This document shows, piece by piece, positions 18,557-28,132 of a stretch of DNA of 64,000 nt (position 1 is its first letter; each line of letters opens with the position of its first letter). Made by a program: the position numbers and the translations under genes. The stretch lies in contig MTMA02000006.1 in assembly GCA_002011075.2 (NCBI GenBank), forward strand, positions 1,294,599 through 1,358,598. The letters run 5' to 3'. The notes beneath the pieces are model-generated. The model was not told the DNA's origin. It did no database searches and saw nothing but the letters and a program-made list of their open reading frames with translations. The stretch is from Candidatus Scotarchaeum otlingeri (GTDB taxonomy: Archaea; Thermoproteota; Nitrososphaeria; Geothermarchaeales; JDFR-13).

Positions 18557-20338
18557 GTGTCACAAATGATTAGAGTAGCCGTCATAGACAGGGATTTATG
18601 TAAACCTGATAAATGTGCACATGAATGCCAGACTTTTTGCCCAGTCGTTAGAATGGGATTACCCGCCGTTGAGTTTAAAGATGATAAGCCGTATATTAAT
18701 GAAGATTTATGTAATGGATGTGGCATATGCGTCAAGAAATGTCCATTTGAAGCGATAACAATCGTAAATCTCCCTAGTGAGTTGGAGGAGGAACTTATAC
18801 ATCAATATGATATAAATGGATTTCGGCTATTTAGACTTCCGGTACCGAGTAAGGAGGGAGTTCTCGGCATTATCGGTAGAAATGGAACAGGTAAATCAAC
18901 AGCGATAAAGATCCTTGCTAACAAACTAATCCCGAACTTAGGGGATCTGATGGGGGGTGAAGAAGATAGAGTCTTGGAATACTTCAGGGGACACCAGTTA
19001 TATTATTATTTCAAGGAGCTATATAATGGGAATATTAAAATTGCCTATAAGCCTCAAGAGGTCTATTTAATCCCTAAAGTAGTAAGAGGTAAGGTTGAAA
19101 AGATTCTTACCACAATGGATGAAGTAGGTAATTATGATTATGTAATTGATAGATTGGGGTTAAAGGACTCGGTGAATAAGAGTGTAAGGGAGTTATCTGG
19201 AGGAGAGATGCAGAGGTTAGCCATCGCCGCGGCATCACTAAAGGATGCAGATGTATATCTATTCGATGAGCCATCATCGTATAACGATGTATATCAGAGA
19301 ATGGCTGTAGCTAGATTTATCAGGGAACTTAGGGACAAAGGCAAGATCGTAGTAGTTGTGGATCATGACCTAGCTTTCCTCGATTACTTAAGCGATACAA
19401 TAAGCGTGGTATATGGTGTTCCCGGGGCATATGGAATATTTACAAGGCCAGAAAGTGTTAGAACAGGTATAAACATATTTCTAGACGGCTATATACCTGC
19501 AGACAATATTAGGTTTAGACAAAAGCCGATCACCTTTGCCAGAGAAGCAGTTATCCATTCAATAGAAGGGGTACCAGCCATAAAATATACAATGCTGGAA
19601 AAGCGATATCCAGGATTTAGACTCAGGGTTGAAGAGGGGGAACTATATTTTGGGGAAGTTGTTGGAGTGATAGGGCCTAACGCTATAGGTAAAACTACTT
19701 TTATGCGTATATTAGTGGGGGAGATCGATATGGATATGGGAAGCATCATGCTTAAGCCTGAGAGCATTGCATATAAGCCACAATACCTTTCGATGGATTA
19801 CGATGGAACTGTGGAGCAGTTTCTAATTGATAAGGCGGGCGAGATAATCAAGAGTCCCCAGGCTAATGAGAGTCTATTGAAGCCTCTAAATATCATTAAC
19901 TTGCTAGACCGTAAATTAAATACACTTTCAGGTGGAGAACTGCAAAAGGTTTATATCGCTGCAACATTACTAACTGATGCAGATCTATATTTATTAGATG
20001 AACCATCTGCATTCATCGATGTAGAAGATAGGTTGGAGGTAGCTATGGCTATTAATAGGTTTATTAAGCTAAATGGAAAACCCGCGCTTGTAATCGATCA
20101 TGATCTTATAATTATTGATATTATCTCGGATAGAATAATGGTATTTGGCGGAGACCCAGGAGTTGAGGGTAGAGCATCTAAACCTTTAACTAAGAGAGAT
20201 GCGATGAACATGTTTCTTAGTGATGTGAATATAACGATGCGTAGAGATAAACATAGCGGTAGGCCTAGAATCAACAAACCCAATAGTAGGCTTGATAGAG
20301 AACAAAGAGAGAAAAACGAATATTATTATGTTACGTAA
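18557..20338 (+). CDS. ABCE1 / RNase L inhibitor family ribosome-recycling ATPase
   Basis: Splits ribosomes after termination in archaea and eukaryotes. 593 aa. The N-terminal iron-sulfur domain carries two cysteine sets (CKPDKCAHECQTFCPV and CNGCGICVKKCPFEA) for two 4Fe-4S clusters. Two ABC ATPase domains follow: Walker A GRNGTGKSTA (about 112) and GPNAIGKTTF (about 376), signature LSGGEMQR and LSGGELQK, Walker B LFDEPSS and LLDEPSA. The C-terminal tail is basic. The likely start is ATG 18566, with AAGGTG ahead, rather than GTG 18557. The next gene starts 39 bp downstream. Confidence 0.97.
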   Translation: MSQMIRVAVIDRDLCKPDKCAHECQTFCPVVRMGLPAVEFKDDKPYINEDLCNGCGICVKKCPFEAITIVNLPSELEEELIHQYDINGFRLFRLPVPSKEGVLGIIGRNGTGKSTAIKILANKLIPNLGDLMGGEEDRVLEYFRGHQLYYYFKELYNGNIKIAYKPQEVYLIPKVVRGKVEKILTTMDEVGNYDYVIDRLGLKDSVNKSVRELSGGEMQRLAIAAASLKDADVYLFDEPSSYNDVYQRMAVARFIRELRDKGKIVVVVDHDLAFLDYLSDTISVVYGVPGAYGIFTRPESVRTGINIFLDGYIPADNIRFRQKPITFAREAVIHSIEGVPAIKYTMLEKRYPGFRLRVEEGELYFGEVVGVIGPNAIGKTTFMRILVGEIDMDMGSIMLKPESIAYKPQYLSMDYDGTVEQFLIDKAGEIIKSPQANESLLKPLNIINLLDRKLNTLSGGELQKVYIAATLLTDADLYLLDEPSAFIDVEDRLEVAMAINRFIKLNGKPALVIDHDLIIIDIISDRIMVFGGDPGVEGRASKPLTKRDAMNMFLSDVNITMRRDKHSGRPRINKPNSRLDREQREKNEYYYVT

Positions 20339-20377
20339 ATAAATAATTTTGTTATTGAAATCTAAGGTGTTCAGCAC

Positions 20378-21580
20378 ATGAAGTTATTTAAGATCGCATT
20401 AGACAGAGAAATTAAGGAAGGTCTAACAACAGATATATACTTTATTAGAACCAAGAAAATATTAGAGAAGTTAGGCCTTGACCAAACTAGGGTCATTCTT
20501 GATATATCATTTGATGCATATCCATATAACTGGAGTTGGGGAGTTATATCAGGAATATATGAGGCATTAACATTGATGGAAGGTCTACCATTGGACTTAT
20601 ACTTCATAGAGGAAGGAACTATTCTTCCCCCTAGAGACGTAAATGGATATAGAATGGTTATAGGATACGTTGAGGGGGCATATGGCCCTTTTAGTATTTA
20701 TGAAACACCATTATTAGGATTATTATGCCAGAGCTCCGGAATCTCTACATATGCAGCTCATGTAAGAGTGAAAGCTTGGAATAAAATGCTGTTATCGTTC
20801 GGAGCGAGACGTATGCATCCATCAATAACGCCGATGATAGATTATGCAGCATATATCGGGGGTTTCGACGGTGTGTCATCTGTTTTAAGCGCAAAAATGA
20901 TGGGGCTGAAACCAATGGGGACGATGCCCCATGCACTAATCTTGATAATTGGTGATCAGAAAAAAGCATGGGTAGCATTTGACAAATTTGTCGAGGGTGA
21001 TGTGCCTAGAATCGCGTTGGTAGATACTTTATATGATGAGAAGATAGAGAGTTTAATGGCAGCTGAATCTCTAGATAAGAAGCTATATGGGGTTAGGCTA
21101 GATACGCCTGGTAGCAGGAGAGGTAACCTTGCAGACATAGTTAGGGAGGTAAGAATGGAACTAGATCAAAGGGGATACAGCCATGTCAAGATATTTGTAT
21201 CAGGGGGAATTAGGTATGATAATATTACGCCGTTGGTTGAGGCGGGTGTAGATGGGTTTGGAATAGGTACCGGGTTGTCGAACGCTCCCACTGTCGATTT
21301 CGCTATTGACATTGTTGTTAAAGAAGGTAAGCCTTATGCAAAAAGAGGTAAAATAGCCGGTAGAAAATATTTATTTAGATGTCCCGAGTGTTTTGTCCAT
21401 AAAATTACTTTTGATGAAAATGATGATAAATGCCCCAAATGTGGTGATCAGATGCTAAGTCTAATCAGAAAGGCTATCGATAATGGTAAAATAATAATTA
21501 AGCCGAAGACACCATCTGAGATTAGAAATTATGTCTTAAAACAATTGTCTAAGATTATGGAGTTGGGGTGGGGGGATTAG
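20378..21580 (+). CDS. Nicotinate phosphoribosyltransferase
   Basis: Makes nicotinate mononucleotide from nicotinate and PRPP, the first committed step of NAD salvage. 400 aa, archaeal subfamily: LGLLCQSSGISTYAA (about 113), the active-site region FGARRMHPSITPMIDYAAYIGG (histidine in RRMHP), and VRLDTPGSR with the downstream IFVSGGIRYDNI phosphate site. A C-terminal zinc ribbon (CPECFVHK...DKCPKCG, about 328-355) is typical of archaeal homologues. The ATG at 20378 follows AAGGTG. It is immediately followed by an NAD-synthetase-like gene. Confidence 0.93.
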   Translation: MKLFKIALDREIKEGLTTDIYFIRTKKILEKLGLDQTRVILDISFDAYPYNWSWGVISGIYEALTLMEGLPLDLYFIEEGTILPPRDVNGYRMVIGYVEGAYGPFSIYETPLLGLLCQSSGISTYAAHVRVKAWNKMLLSFGARRMHPSITPMIDYAAYIGGFDGVSSVLSAKMMGLKPMGTMPHALILIIGDQKKAWVAFDKFVEGDVPRIALVDTLYDEKIESLMAAESLDKKLYGVRLDTPGSRRGNLADIVREVRMELDQRGYSHVKIFVSGGIRYDNITPLVEAGVDGFGIGTGLSNAPTVDFAIDIVVKEGKPYAKRGKIAGRKYLFRCPECFVHKITFDENDDKCPKCGDQMLSLIRKAIDNGKIIIKPKTPSEIRNYVLKQLSKIMELGWGD

Positions 21581-22360
21581 GTGTCGACCCTAATTAAGGA
21601 GATAAAGAAAGTTAATTACAAGCTTCTTCTCGATGTATTAACAAGAAAATTTAAGAGTGCCTATGAAGTCTTTGAGGCGGAGGGCGTTTTATTAAAGGTT
21701 GATAACACTGTTCCTTCTTTGATAAATGTAGTGATTGCCGTTAGAAGTATCGGTAGATCCAATTGTTATGTGATACATTTTTCGACTAGACATAGTAATC
21801 TCAAGAATATCCATCGGCTACATACCTACGGAAAGTTTAATTTTTCACAAGTAGATATAAATCATATATATAGGTATCTCAAGCGGAATATACCTGATCT
21901 AGGTTATAAAAGCCTTAAGAGAGAACCGATGATAGATGACGATATTAAAGCATTATTTATGCGTCATTATGCGAGAAAGTACAATTTCATCGTGAGTGGA
22001 GATATAGATAAGAGTGAATGGATTACCGGGTCATTTAGCAAATATTACGCTGGTTGTTCGGATATTCTTCCTCTCACAGGCATATATAAGACCCAGTTAA
22101 AGAGCCTATCTAGAGCGTTGCGTGTGTCACATTTAATGAAAAATACCGAGGAACCTAGACATTGGAGTATGTTTAAGAATAGCTTCAAAAGAGTTGCGAT
22201 AACAGACGAAAAGATCGATGCAATATTATATGGATTGGAGAAAGATTGGAGTATAAGTGATATCGCTGATGACATACAAATCTCTAAAAGCGTTGTTAAG
22301 ACGATTAGAGATAATGTCGAAAAATCTTATTATTTCAGAAACTCTCCGATAACATTCTAG
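21581..22360 (+). CDS. NAD-synthetase-like protein without a PP-loop
   Basis: 259 aa. The C-terminal half aligns by eye with archaeal NadE: SEWITGSFSKYYAGCSDILPLTGIYKTQL matches the NKSEILIGYFTKYGDGGVDI-type box, and the tail KIDAILYGLEKDWSISDIADDI is the usual NadE C-terminus. But the ATP-pyrophosphatase loop (SGGxDS) near residue 40 is replaced by LLKVDNTVPS, and the surrounding strand is degenerate. It starts (GTG) directly at the end of the nicotinate phosphoribosyltransferase gene. It could be a dead paralogue used as a regulatory subunit or NAD-pathway sensor, or a divergent enzyme. Confidence 0.72.
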   Translation: MSTLIKEIKKVNYKLLLDVLTRKFKSAYEVFEAEGVLLKVDNTVPSLINVVIAVRSIGRSNCYVIHFSTRHSNLKNIHRLHTYGKFNFSQVDINHIYRYLKRNIPDLGYKSLKREPMIDDDIKALFMRHYARKYNFIVSGDIDKSEWITGSFSKYYAGCSDILPLTGIYKTQLKSLSRALRVSHLMKNTEEPRHWSMFKNSFKRVAITDEKIDAILYGLEKDWSISDIADDIQISKSVVKTIRDNVEKSYYFRNSPITF

Positions 22361-23408
22361 GTAGATAAAGGATCTGTGGTTTACTACCAGAATCGATGTA
22401 TAATTTATTATCTATTAATACTTGACAGTGTCTCTTAGAATCCGGTATTCCTATACCGTTGATATGTACGGATTGCCTGACGGCGATCCTATGGAATCCA
22501 TACACGATATAATTCCTCTCGATTGAAAATCTAAATTTTATATCATTTATATCTATACCTAATTTTTTTTCTCTATCCAACTTATGTTCTTCTATAGTAT
22601 TTTTATTATATAATATAATGTAATATTCGGCTTCGTCTTCTGTAGAGAGGTCCACAAATGGAGTGATTACTATGCATTTTCTTCCTTTAAACTGGTTTTT
22701 TATAAGGGTTATGTAGTCTCGTAGAGATAAAAAGTATCTAGATAGGTTTCGTATATTAATTAATGGATCCATATTATCAATCTTATAGAGAATATAATTA
22801 ACAATATAGCGGTAATCATCATAATCCAATTCTTCTTTTACTAATCCATAGGGATTTAACATAGTAATCAATATGGAATCAGCTGCAGGCTTAACAGGTA
22901 GCTTAAGCCCAGTAAAGCTTATTGGTACCGAGTGGTTGTAGATATATATCTTAGGAATATCTAACTCGACTTTCCTAGCTACTTTAATAGGCGGCCTTTG
23001 CTGTGGAATATACAAATTAGATAATGAAAATAGATAGTCAAATCGGAGGTCATGTCTGTTATTAAACGCAGGAGAAATATCTAAAGCTTTCCATTGTGTA
23101 GTGTACACCTTAAATGATTCTATATTTCTCATCACATGTAGCGCTTCATCTCCAGGGTAAAATAGTATTAGGTAATAAATTTTTTCACCAACCCAATATA
23201 GATCTAATACTATTTTCTCTATTTTGGATAAGTATCTATTTAGAGGTTTACTATCTATTATAATATCAATTAAATTAGTTTTTGAGACAATGTTAGGGTC
23301 TATTTCCATATAGCCTATGACCATATTATGATGGTCCACATATCTATAGATATATCTATTTCGCAGTTTCCTAGATCTATTGAAGAGGAAATAATTATAT
23401 TTTGTCAT
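22335..23408 (-). CDS. Protein of unknown function adjacent to the HDAC-family gene
   Basis: 357 aa, no family recognised. Tyrosine- and isoleucine-rich, no membrane segment, mixed alpha/beta pattern with short strands (IEKIVLDLYWVGEKIYYLILFY; KCIVITPFVDLS). Its start touches the stop of the HDAC-family gene upstream, so the two share a message. Its 3' end overlaps by 26 nt the end of the NAD-synthetase-like gene on the other strand. The gene looks genuinely coding (full-length frame, normal composition). Confidence 0.6.
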   Translation of the reverse strand: MTKYNYFLFNRSRKLRNRYIYRYVDHHNMVIGYMEIDPNIVSKTNLIDIIIDSKPLNRYLSKIEKIVLDLYWVGEKIYYLILFYPGDEALHVMRNIESFKVYTTQWKALDISPAFNNRHDLRFDYLFSLSNLYIPQQRPPIKVARKVELDIPKIYIYNHSVPISFTGLKLPVKPAADSILITMLNPYGLVKEELDYDDYRYIVNYILYKIDNMDPLINIRNLSRYFLSLRDYITLIKNQFKGRKCIVITPFVDLSTEDEAEYYIILYNKNTIEEHKLDREKKLGIDINDIKFRFSIERNYIVYGFHRIAVRQSVHINGIGIPDSKRHCQVLIDNKLYIDSGSKPQILYLPRMLSESF

Positions 23409-24349
23409 CAGCTAGTAATCACATCTAAGATATTTATCCATGCTTCTGTAATATTGTGGATATTATATCCTCCGCCTCCTAAAATTACCAATCGTTGAGA
23501 TGTCTTGTCCGCTAGAGACTTGACTATTTCAACAGCTTTTCTATGGCCATCAACTGTATATTGCAGATGAGTAATTGGGTCTCCAATAATCCCGTCTGTA
23601 CCCGCCTGTAAAATAATTATATCAGGCTCGATCTCAAGTCCGAATTCATATGCCTTATCCATGGCTCTCAATAACTCATCATCACCAGATAATGGATTTA
23701 GAGGAATATTTACCTTTGTCCCCTCAGCATCTCCTTTACCGGTCTCCCATTCAAATCCTGTTCCAGGATATAAGTATCTACCTGTTTCATGTACATCAAA
23801 GATATATACTTGGGGATAATCTTCAAATGGATAATATACACCATCTCCATGATGGGCATCGATATCGATATAATATACCTTCTCCACTAGCTCCTTTCTT
23901 AATAGATATTCTATAGCCACACCGATATCATTAAATACACAGAAACCTCCACTTCTATCGCGTCTAGCATGATGCCAGCCTCCTGCAGGGTTAAATGCAT
24001 AGCTTGCTTCGCCGGAAATGACAGAGAGGGAGGCGTCTAGGGTAGCTCCTACAGAGTGCAATGCAATCTCGAAGACACCCTTAAATGCTGGCGTATCGCC
24101 ATAATCTAGAAGGCCCGTTCCCCTATCCGACATCTTCTTAACGAAATCGATATGCCTAGGTGTATGAAATAACTTGAGGATAGATAATTCAACAGGTTTA
24201 CTCTGTTTTATGACCAGGGTGTTCTTATTGAGAAATGATCGTTTACCCGCTTTTTCCAGAAATACCTTAAACCTATCTGGATTCATAACATGATTGGGAA
24301 AGCCATATTTATATAGAATTTCACCTTTATAGAGAATCGCTTTATTCAT
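23408..24349 (-). CDS. Histone deacetylase-family (AcuC/acetylpolyamine amidohydrolase-like) hydrolase
   Basis: Zinc-dependent amidohydrolase that removes acetyl or similar acyl groups from lysine, polyamines or small molecules. 313 aa. Conserved elements in order are PAGGWHHARRDRSGGFCVFND (active-site histidine pair), VYYIDIDAHHGDG (zinc ligands D and H), LQAGTDGIIGDP (third zinc ligand) and GGGGYN near the C-terminus with the transition-state tyrosine. With Alba also encoded here, Alba deacetylation is possible but not shown. The gene follows the YchF GTPase gene by 5 bp on the same strand. Confidence 0.9.
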   Translation of the reverse strand: MNKAILYKGEILYKYGFPNHVMNPDRFKVFLEKAGKRSFLNKNTLVIKQSKPVELSILKLFHTPRHIDFVKKMSDRGTGLLDYGDTPAFKGVFEIALHSVGATLDASLSVISGEASYAFNPAGGWHHARRDRSGGFCVFNDIGVAIEYLLRKELVEKVYYIDIDAHHGDGVYYPFEDYPQVYIFDVHETGRYLYPGTGFEWETGKGDAEGTKVNIPLNPLSGDDELLRAMDKAYEFGLEIEPDIIILQAGTDGIIGDPITHLQYTVDGHRKAVEIVKSLADKTSQRLVILGGGGYNIHNITEAWINILDVITS

Positions 24350-24354
24350 GTATA

Positions 24355-25572
24355 TTAAACCCTTTTCCTCGTAGCTGTAACAAGATGAACTATGTCTCTG
24401 TCATGTAACAGATAATCTTTTGGTAACTTCAATCCTGTTCTAACGTCAACACCATAGATCAATTTTTTAGCTAACTCCGTATGTATTTCACCCGCTAGAT
24501 CCATTAGGGACGCGTCTCTTGGTAGCAAAAATACATCTGGAAGAACTTTACCACTCTTATCACTAAGGTTCTTAGTATCCTCGACGGGGTAAACATACTT
24601 AAACGCCATTACCTTGAAGATCAGTGTGTTCAAGGCGAATTGAACTCCGGTACGCATAATCTTGGAGAATACAAAGCGCTCCATGTATTCCAATGCTCGT
24701 TTTTGCTTTTCATTTAGAGCTGATGGGTCTTTTACCCTGAATTCTTCGTCTCCAGGTATATACTCAACTAAGCCTTTATGCTGCGCTCGTCTGAGAGCCA
24801 ACTCAGCATCTGCACTGGCCGGCACCACTACGACGTCTTTTAAGGCTTTACTCAGCCGCGTGTAATTTTCTTCTGCGCCTTCCAGATCTATTTTATTTGC
24901 AACTACCACGGTAGGTTTAGATATGTCACGGATTATATATGCGAAATTACGGGATTCTTCGATGTCCCATTTCCTAAAAGGTTTATCCGATAACTCGCTT
25001 AGTGCTAATGATAACTCTATATGCTCGACGCTAACTTTGCTTCCTGACAAGACTGTATGTAGCGCTTCTACTGTACCATATTTTTTCTCATTACGCTCGA
25101 TATTCTGGCGATTGCCTTCAATCATCTTTAGATACCACATAACAAGTTCCTCCTCAGTATCAAAATAGTCGCTGACTGGATCTCCGAATCCGGGTTCCAC
25201 GATATTTCCTTCAGCGTCTATACTTCCAGATGCATCAACTAGATGAAGTAGGGCATCTGATTGTGAGGCTACACTTAGGAATTGGTTGCCTAGGCCTTTA
25301 CCTAGGTGCGCGCCTTTTATTAGTCCCGGTAGGTCTATAAGAATAATTGGATGGAATCGCCATCCATTTATACATATGCTGTTTCTGGGATTATCTTTTA
25401 CTTTAAATTCTTTACATACACATGGTGCAGATACATGTGCGACACCTATATTTGGTTGCTTAGTTGTGAATGGATATGGCTGTACCTCTGCATATAATAA
25501 TGTCGCTGCATTAAAGAAGGTCGTTTTACCGGTATTTGTCTTGCCGACTAAACCTATCTTGATCTTAGCCAT
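24355..25572 (-). CDS. Obg-family GTPase, archaeal YchF type
   Basis: Translation-associated P-loop NTPase. 405 aa: G1 GLVGKTNTGKTTFFNA at the N-terminus, G3 DLPGLIKGAHLGKGLG (about 79-94), G4 VVANKIDL (about 224), and a C-terminal TGS domain (IYGVDVRTGLKLPKDYLLHDRDIVHLV). The long insert with a cysteine pair (APCVCKEF) is seen in archaeal members. First gene of a leftward set with the HDAC-family gene and an unknown gene. The ATG at 25572 is about 95 bp from the divergent exonuclease gene. Confidence 0.93.
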   Translation of the reverse strand: MAKIKIGLVGKTNTGKTTFFNAATLLYAEVQPYPFTTKQPNIGVAHVSAPCVCKEFKVKDNPRNSICINGWRFHPIILIDLPGLIKGAHLGKGLGNQFLSVASQSDALLHLVDASGSIDAEGNIVEPGFGDPVSDYFDTEEELVMWYLKMIEGNRQNIERNEKKYGTVEALHTVLSGSKVSVEHIELSLALSELSDKPFRKWDIEESRNFAYIIRDISKPTVVVANKIDLEGAEENYTRLSKALKDVVVVPASADAELALRRAQHKGLVEYIPGDEEFRVKDPSALNEKQKRALEYMERFVFSKIMRTGVQFALNTLIFKVMAFKYVYPVEDTKNLSDKSGKVLPDVFLLPRDASLMDLAGEIHTELAKKLIYGVDVRTGLKLPKDYLLHDRDIVHLVTATRKRV

Positions 25573-25667
25573 TCAAAACACCTATGCAACTATATAACAA
25601 ATTATTATTCTGGAATAAAATATTAAATAAATTATAGGGTTATAACCTTGATAGCTGAGGGGATATT

Positions 25668-26588
25668 GTGGATATCAAGATACGAAGAGCTGGAAGCGGA
25701 TTAATTGTTGAGACGGCTAAATATAGATATGCTATAGATAAGGCTTCAGGGGTATCCGCCGATTATCATATTATTAGCCATGCACATAGCGATCATCTGC
25801 CACGTAACGCTTTAGGTAAACTCGTAGCTTCTAGAGAAACCTATGAGCTAGCAGTCAAGAAAGGCATAAAGATGGGGCGGCTGGTTGAGAATATAGACAA
25901 CATTACTCTCATTGATTCGGGGCATATATTGGGTTCTAAAGCGGCTCTAATAGAGGATAGGATATTATATACGGGTGACCTTAATATTAGATCCAGACTG
26001 TTCTTGGAAGGATTTAGGCCTAGGGAAGCCGAGATCTTGATTATAGAGGCGACTTATGGAGACCCTAAGTATAAATTTGATAGCTTTAATGAATTGGCTA
26101 AATCGGCTAATAGCTTGATAATGGAGCTATTAAGAAAGAATATTAATGTTCTTGCTATCGGCTATTCACTGGGTAAGGCCCAAATTTTGACCCAGTTACT
26201 AGATTGGTATAATAATCTATATGTCAGTAATAGTGTGTACAAGTATAACGAGGCTTATAGGAAGCTGGGAGTAAAACTAAATAGTAGATATGAACGGTGG
26301 AATCAGGATGTTGAGGAACCTTTCATATTAATAGCCCATTCAACCAACAAAGACGCTAAAGACGCTATTATGCGGTATGACGCTATACCCATATATTTTA
26401 CAGGATGGGCGGTGAGTAGGAGCTGGGAAGATAGAATAGGGATAGGATTGAGTGATCACTCTGATTTTTATGATTTGATGCGTGTAATAGATAGGGTTAA
26501 TCCATCTAAAATATATACAATTTATGGACAGAAAGTAAGGTTTGCCAAGATACTGAGAAGCTTAGGATATGACGCGGAATCCATATAA
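25668..26588 (+). CDS. Metallo-beta-lactamase-fold exonuclease (ligase-associated Exo-like)
   Basis: 306 aa nuclease of the beta-CASP/metallo-beta-lactamase family, of the short type found with DNA ligases in bacteria rather than the long KH-bearing CPSF type. The metal motif SHAHSDHLP (HxHxDH, about residues 38-46) is present, then DSGHILGSKAALI (histidine), YTGDLNIRS (aspartate), EATYGDP, and the C-terminal motifs GLSDHSDF (histidine) and IYTIYG. The start is GTG 25668 after GAGGGG. It stands alone, divergent from YchF. Confidence 0.85.
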   Translation: MDIKIRRAGSGLIVETAKYRYAIDKASGVSADYHIISHAHSDHLPRNALGKLVASRETYELAVKKGIKMGRLVENIDNITLIDSGHILGSKAALIEDRILYTGDLNIRSRLFLEGFRPREAEILIIEATYGDPKYKFDSFNELAKSANSLIMELLRKNINVLAIGYSLGKAQILTQLLDWYNNLYVSNSVYKYNEAYRKLGVKLNSRYERWNQDVEEPFILIAHSTNKDAKDAIMRYDAIPIYFTGWAVSRSWEDRIGIGLSDHSDFYDLMRVIDRVNPSKIYTIYGQKVRFAKILRSLGYDAESI

Positions 26589-26646
26589 GTACATGGTAAT
26601 TAAGTTCCTTAGCTTTATTAATGGATTACCTCTAACTCATCTTCAC

Positions 26647-26672
26647 TCGAAATGAAGATTTCCTCATTTCGA
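26647..26672. repeat. Perfect 9-bp inverted repeat in intergenic DNA
   Basis: TCGAAATGA at 26647-26655 and TCATTTCGA at 26664-26672, with an 8-nt spacer, lie about 60 bp downstream of the exonuclease stop. It could fold as a hairpin near the end of that message. A weaker T-run context makes an intrinsic terminator only possible. A protein-binding operator for the acylphosphatase gene is the alternative. Confidence 0.4.
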
Positions 26673-26755
26673 TTATCGAGATAAACCTTAAAGCATCAGA
26701 TCAGTAGATATAAGTTATATATAATATTTTTTAGTTTTCGAATGTAATTTTCTAT

Positions 26756-27049
26756 TTGGCTATGAGGGTAAAAATGGTTAGGGCTCATGTACTTATTAGA
26801 GGCAGAGTACAGGGAGTTTTCTTCAGAGCATATACTAGGGATTGGGCTAGGGAATTAGGGGTTAAGGGCTGGGTAAAGAATAGGTCTGATGGCACAGTAG
26901 AGGCTATCTTCGAGGGAGAAGAGGGAAGGGTAAAAGAAATCATTAATCGGTGTAAAAGAGGCCCTCCTATGGCAATTGTGGAAGATGTAAAGATAAATTG
27001 GGAGGAATATAAGGGAGAATTTAAGAATTTTGAAATACGATATCTATAA
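26756..27049 (+). CDS. Acylphosphatase
   Basis: Small cytosolic enzyme that hydrolyses carboxyl-phosphate bonds in acyl phosphates such as 1,3-bisphosphoglycerate. The active-site loop GRVQGVFFRAYTRDWA contains the phosphate-binding arginine, and the catalytic asparagine lies in GWVKNRSDGTVEAIFEG. The C-terminal strand FKNFEIRY is standard. The family is normally about 90 aa; starting at ATG 26774 (MVRAHVLIRG) gives 91 aa and is likelier than TTG 26756. About 125 bp of AT-rich DNA with no feature follows. Confidence 0.95.
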   Translation: MAMRVKMVRAHVLIRGRVQGVFFRAYTRDWARELGVKGWVKNRSDGTVEAIFEGEEGRVKEIINRCKRGPPMAIVEDVKINWEEYKGEFKNFEIRYL

Positions 27050-27174
27050 TATTTCGTAATATATCCCGGTAACCCTTACCCCAAATAACATCTAGATAAA
27101 AATGTAATAAGCTAAGCAGGACTAATCAACAGATTATTTTTTACCAATAAAATTTACAAACGATTTTAATTTTA

Positions 27175-28122
27175 TTATATATCTAATCTATAATTTGTTA
27201 AATAAGACCATCTTATTTCAACAACAAGATCTTCCAATTGAGATGGAGAGATATCAAATGATATTCCTTTGAACATAGTGGCGTAAGATGAAAGTGCGGA
27301 TGCGTATCTTCCCGCTAATAACGCGTCTCCATATTTAAGGAATCCATATACTAATCCCGAGAGGTAAAGATCGCCTGCCCCAGTCGTATCTATAGCATCT
27401 ACATCCAATGGATAAATCCTATATAGCTCATTTAGATGTGAATTAAGATACAGTATGGAGCCTTCCCTCCCGAGAGTAATCCCCACTATCCAAGGTCCTT
27501 TACCCAGCTTTTTCTTAAAACATTCCCTTATAGTTGTATCTGTGCATTTAAAGCCTACCTTAAACTCTTCTATATCGGCCTTGAGGATATCTGCCTTTTC
27601 CACCGGAAAATCCTTATCTAACGGCATAATCACTATTTTATCATTTTGTATTTTACGAACGAATCCTTGTAGCTCTATCACAGTGATCAAACCGTTATCT
27701 CTTAACCATGGAATAATATCATGGTCTATTTCACCGAGAACAGGAGTTACTATCGCCACTTTAGAATTCAGATATTCTTTGGGTATATCATCAATAGAAA
27801 TTTTGTATGACGGAGCGGTTGCTCTTTGAATTCTAGCATCTCTCCTATAGATGTTTACAAAATTTATGTTATAATCTTCATCTACGCTAATACCGCTTAA
27901 ATCTATAAATTCACCTTTCACTAGATTTCGAAATTTCTGATAGCTTCTAGGGTTGCATTTTGATACTATGCCTATTTTGACGCCTAGCTTCATTAATGAA
28001 TACGCAATATAGGTTACACCCCCTCCTATTGATTCATATTTGGAGCCGTTTATGATGTTCGTATCCTCAGTTACTCCACCTATTATAATTGCCTCGAACA
28101 GGGGCTTCATAATATATTTCAC
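27175..28122 (-). CDS. PfkB-family sugar/nucleoside kinase
   Basis: Ribokinase-fold kinase, 315 aa. The N-terminal GGVTED and SIGGGVTYIAYSLMKLG motif (about residues 12-47) forms the substrate pocket. The C-terminal anion-hole signature DTTGAGDLYLSGLVYGF (about 240-256) carries the catalytic aspartate. Substrate class (ribose, nucleoside or other) is not evident. ATG 28122 or 28110 (MKPLFEAIIIGG) may be the start. It follows a DUF296 gene and an NAD(P)HX epimerase gene on the same strand. Confidence 0.88.
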   Translation of the reverse strand: MKYIMKPLFEAIIIGGVTEDTNIINGSKYESIGGGVTYIAYSLMKLGVKIGIVSKCNPRSYQKFRNLVKGEFIDLSGISVDEDYNINFVNIYRRDARIQRATAPSYKISIDDIPKEYLNSKVAIVTPVLGEIDHDIIPWLRDNGLITVIELQGFVRKIQNDKIVIMPLDKDFPVEKADILKADIEEFKVGFKCTDTTIRECFKKKLGKGPWIVGITLGREGSILYLNSHLNELYRIYPLDVDAIDTTGAGDLYLSGLVYGFLKYGDALLAGRYASALSSYATMFKGISFDISPSQLEDLVVEIRWSYLTNYRLDI

Positions 28123-28132
28123 TTGAGTTATT

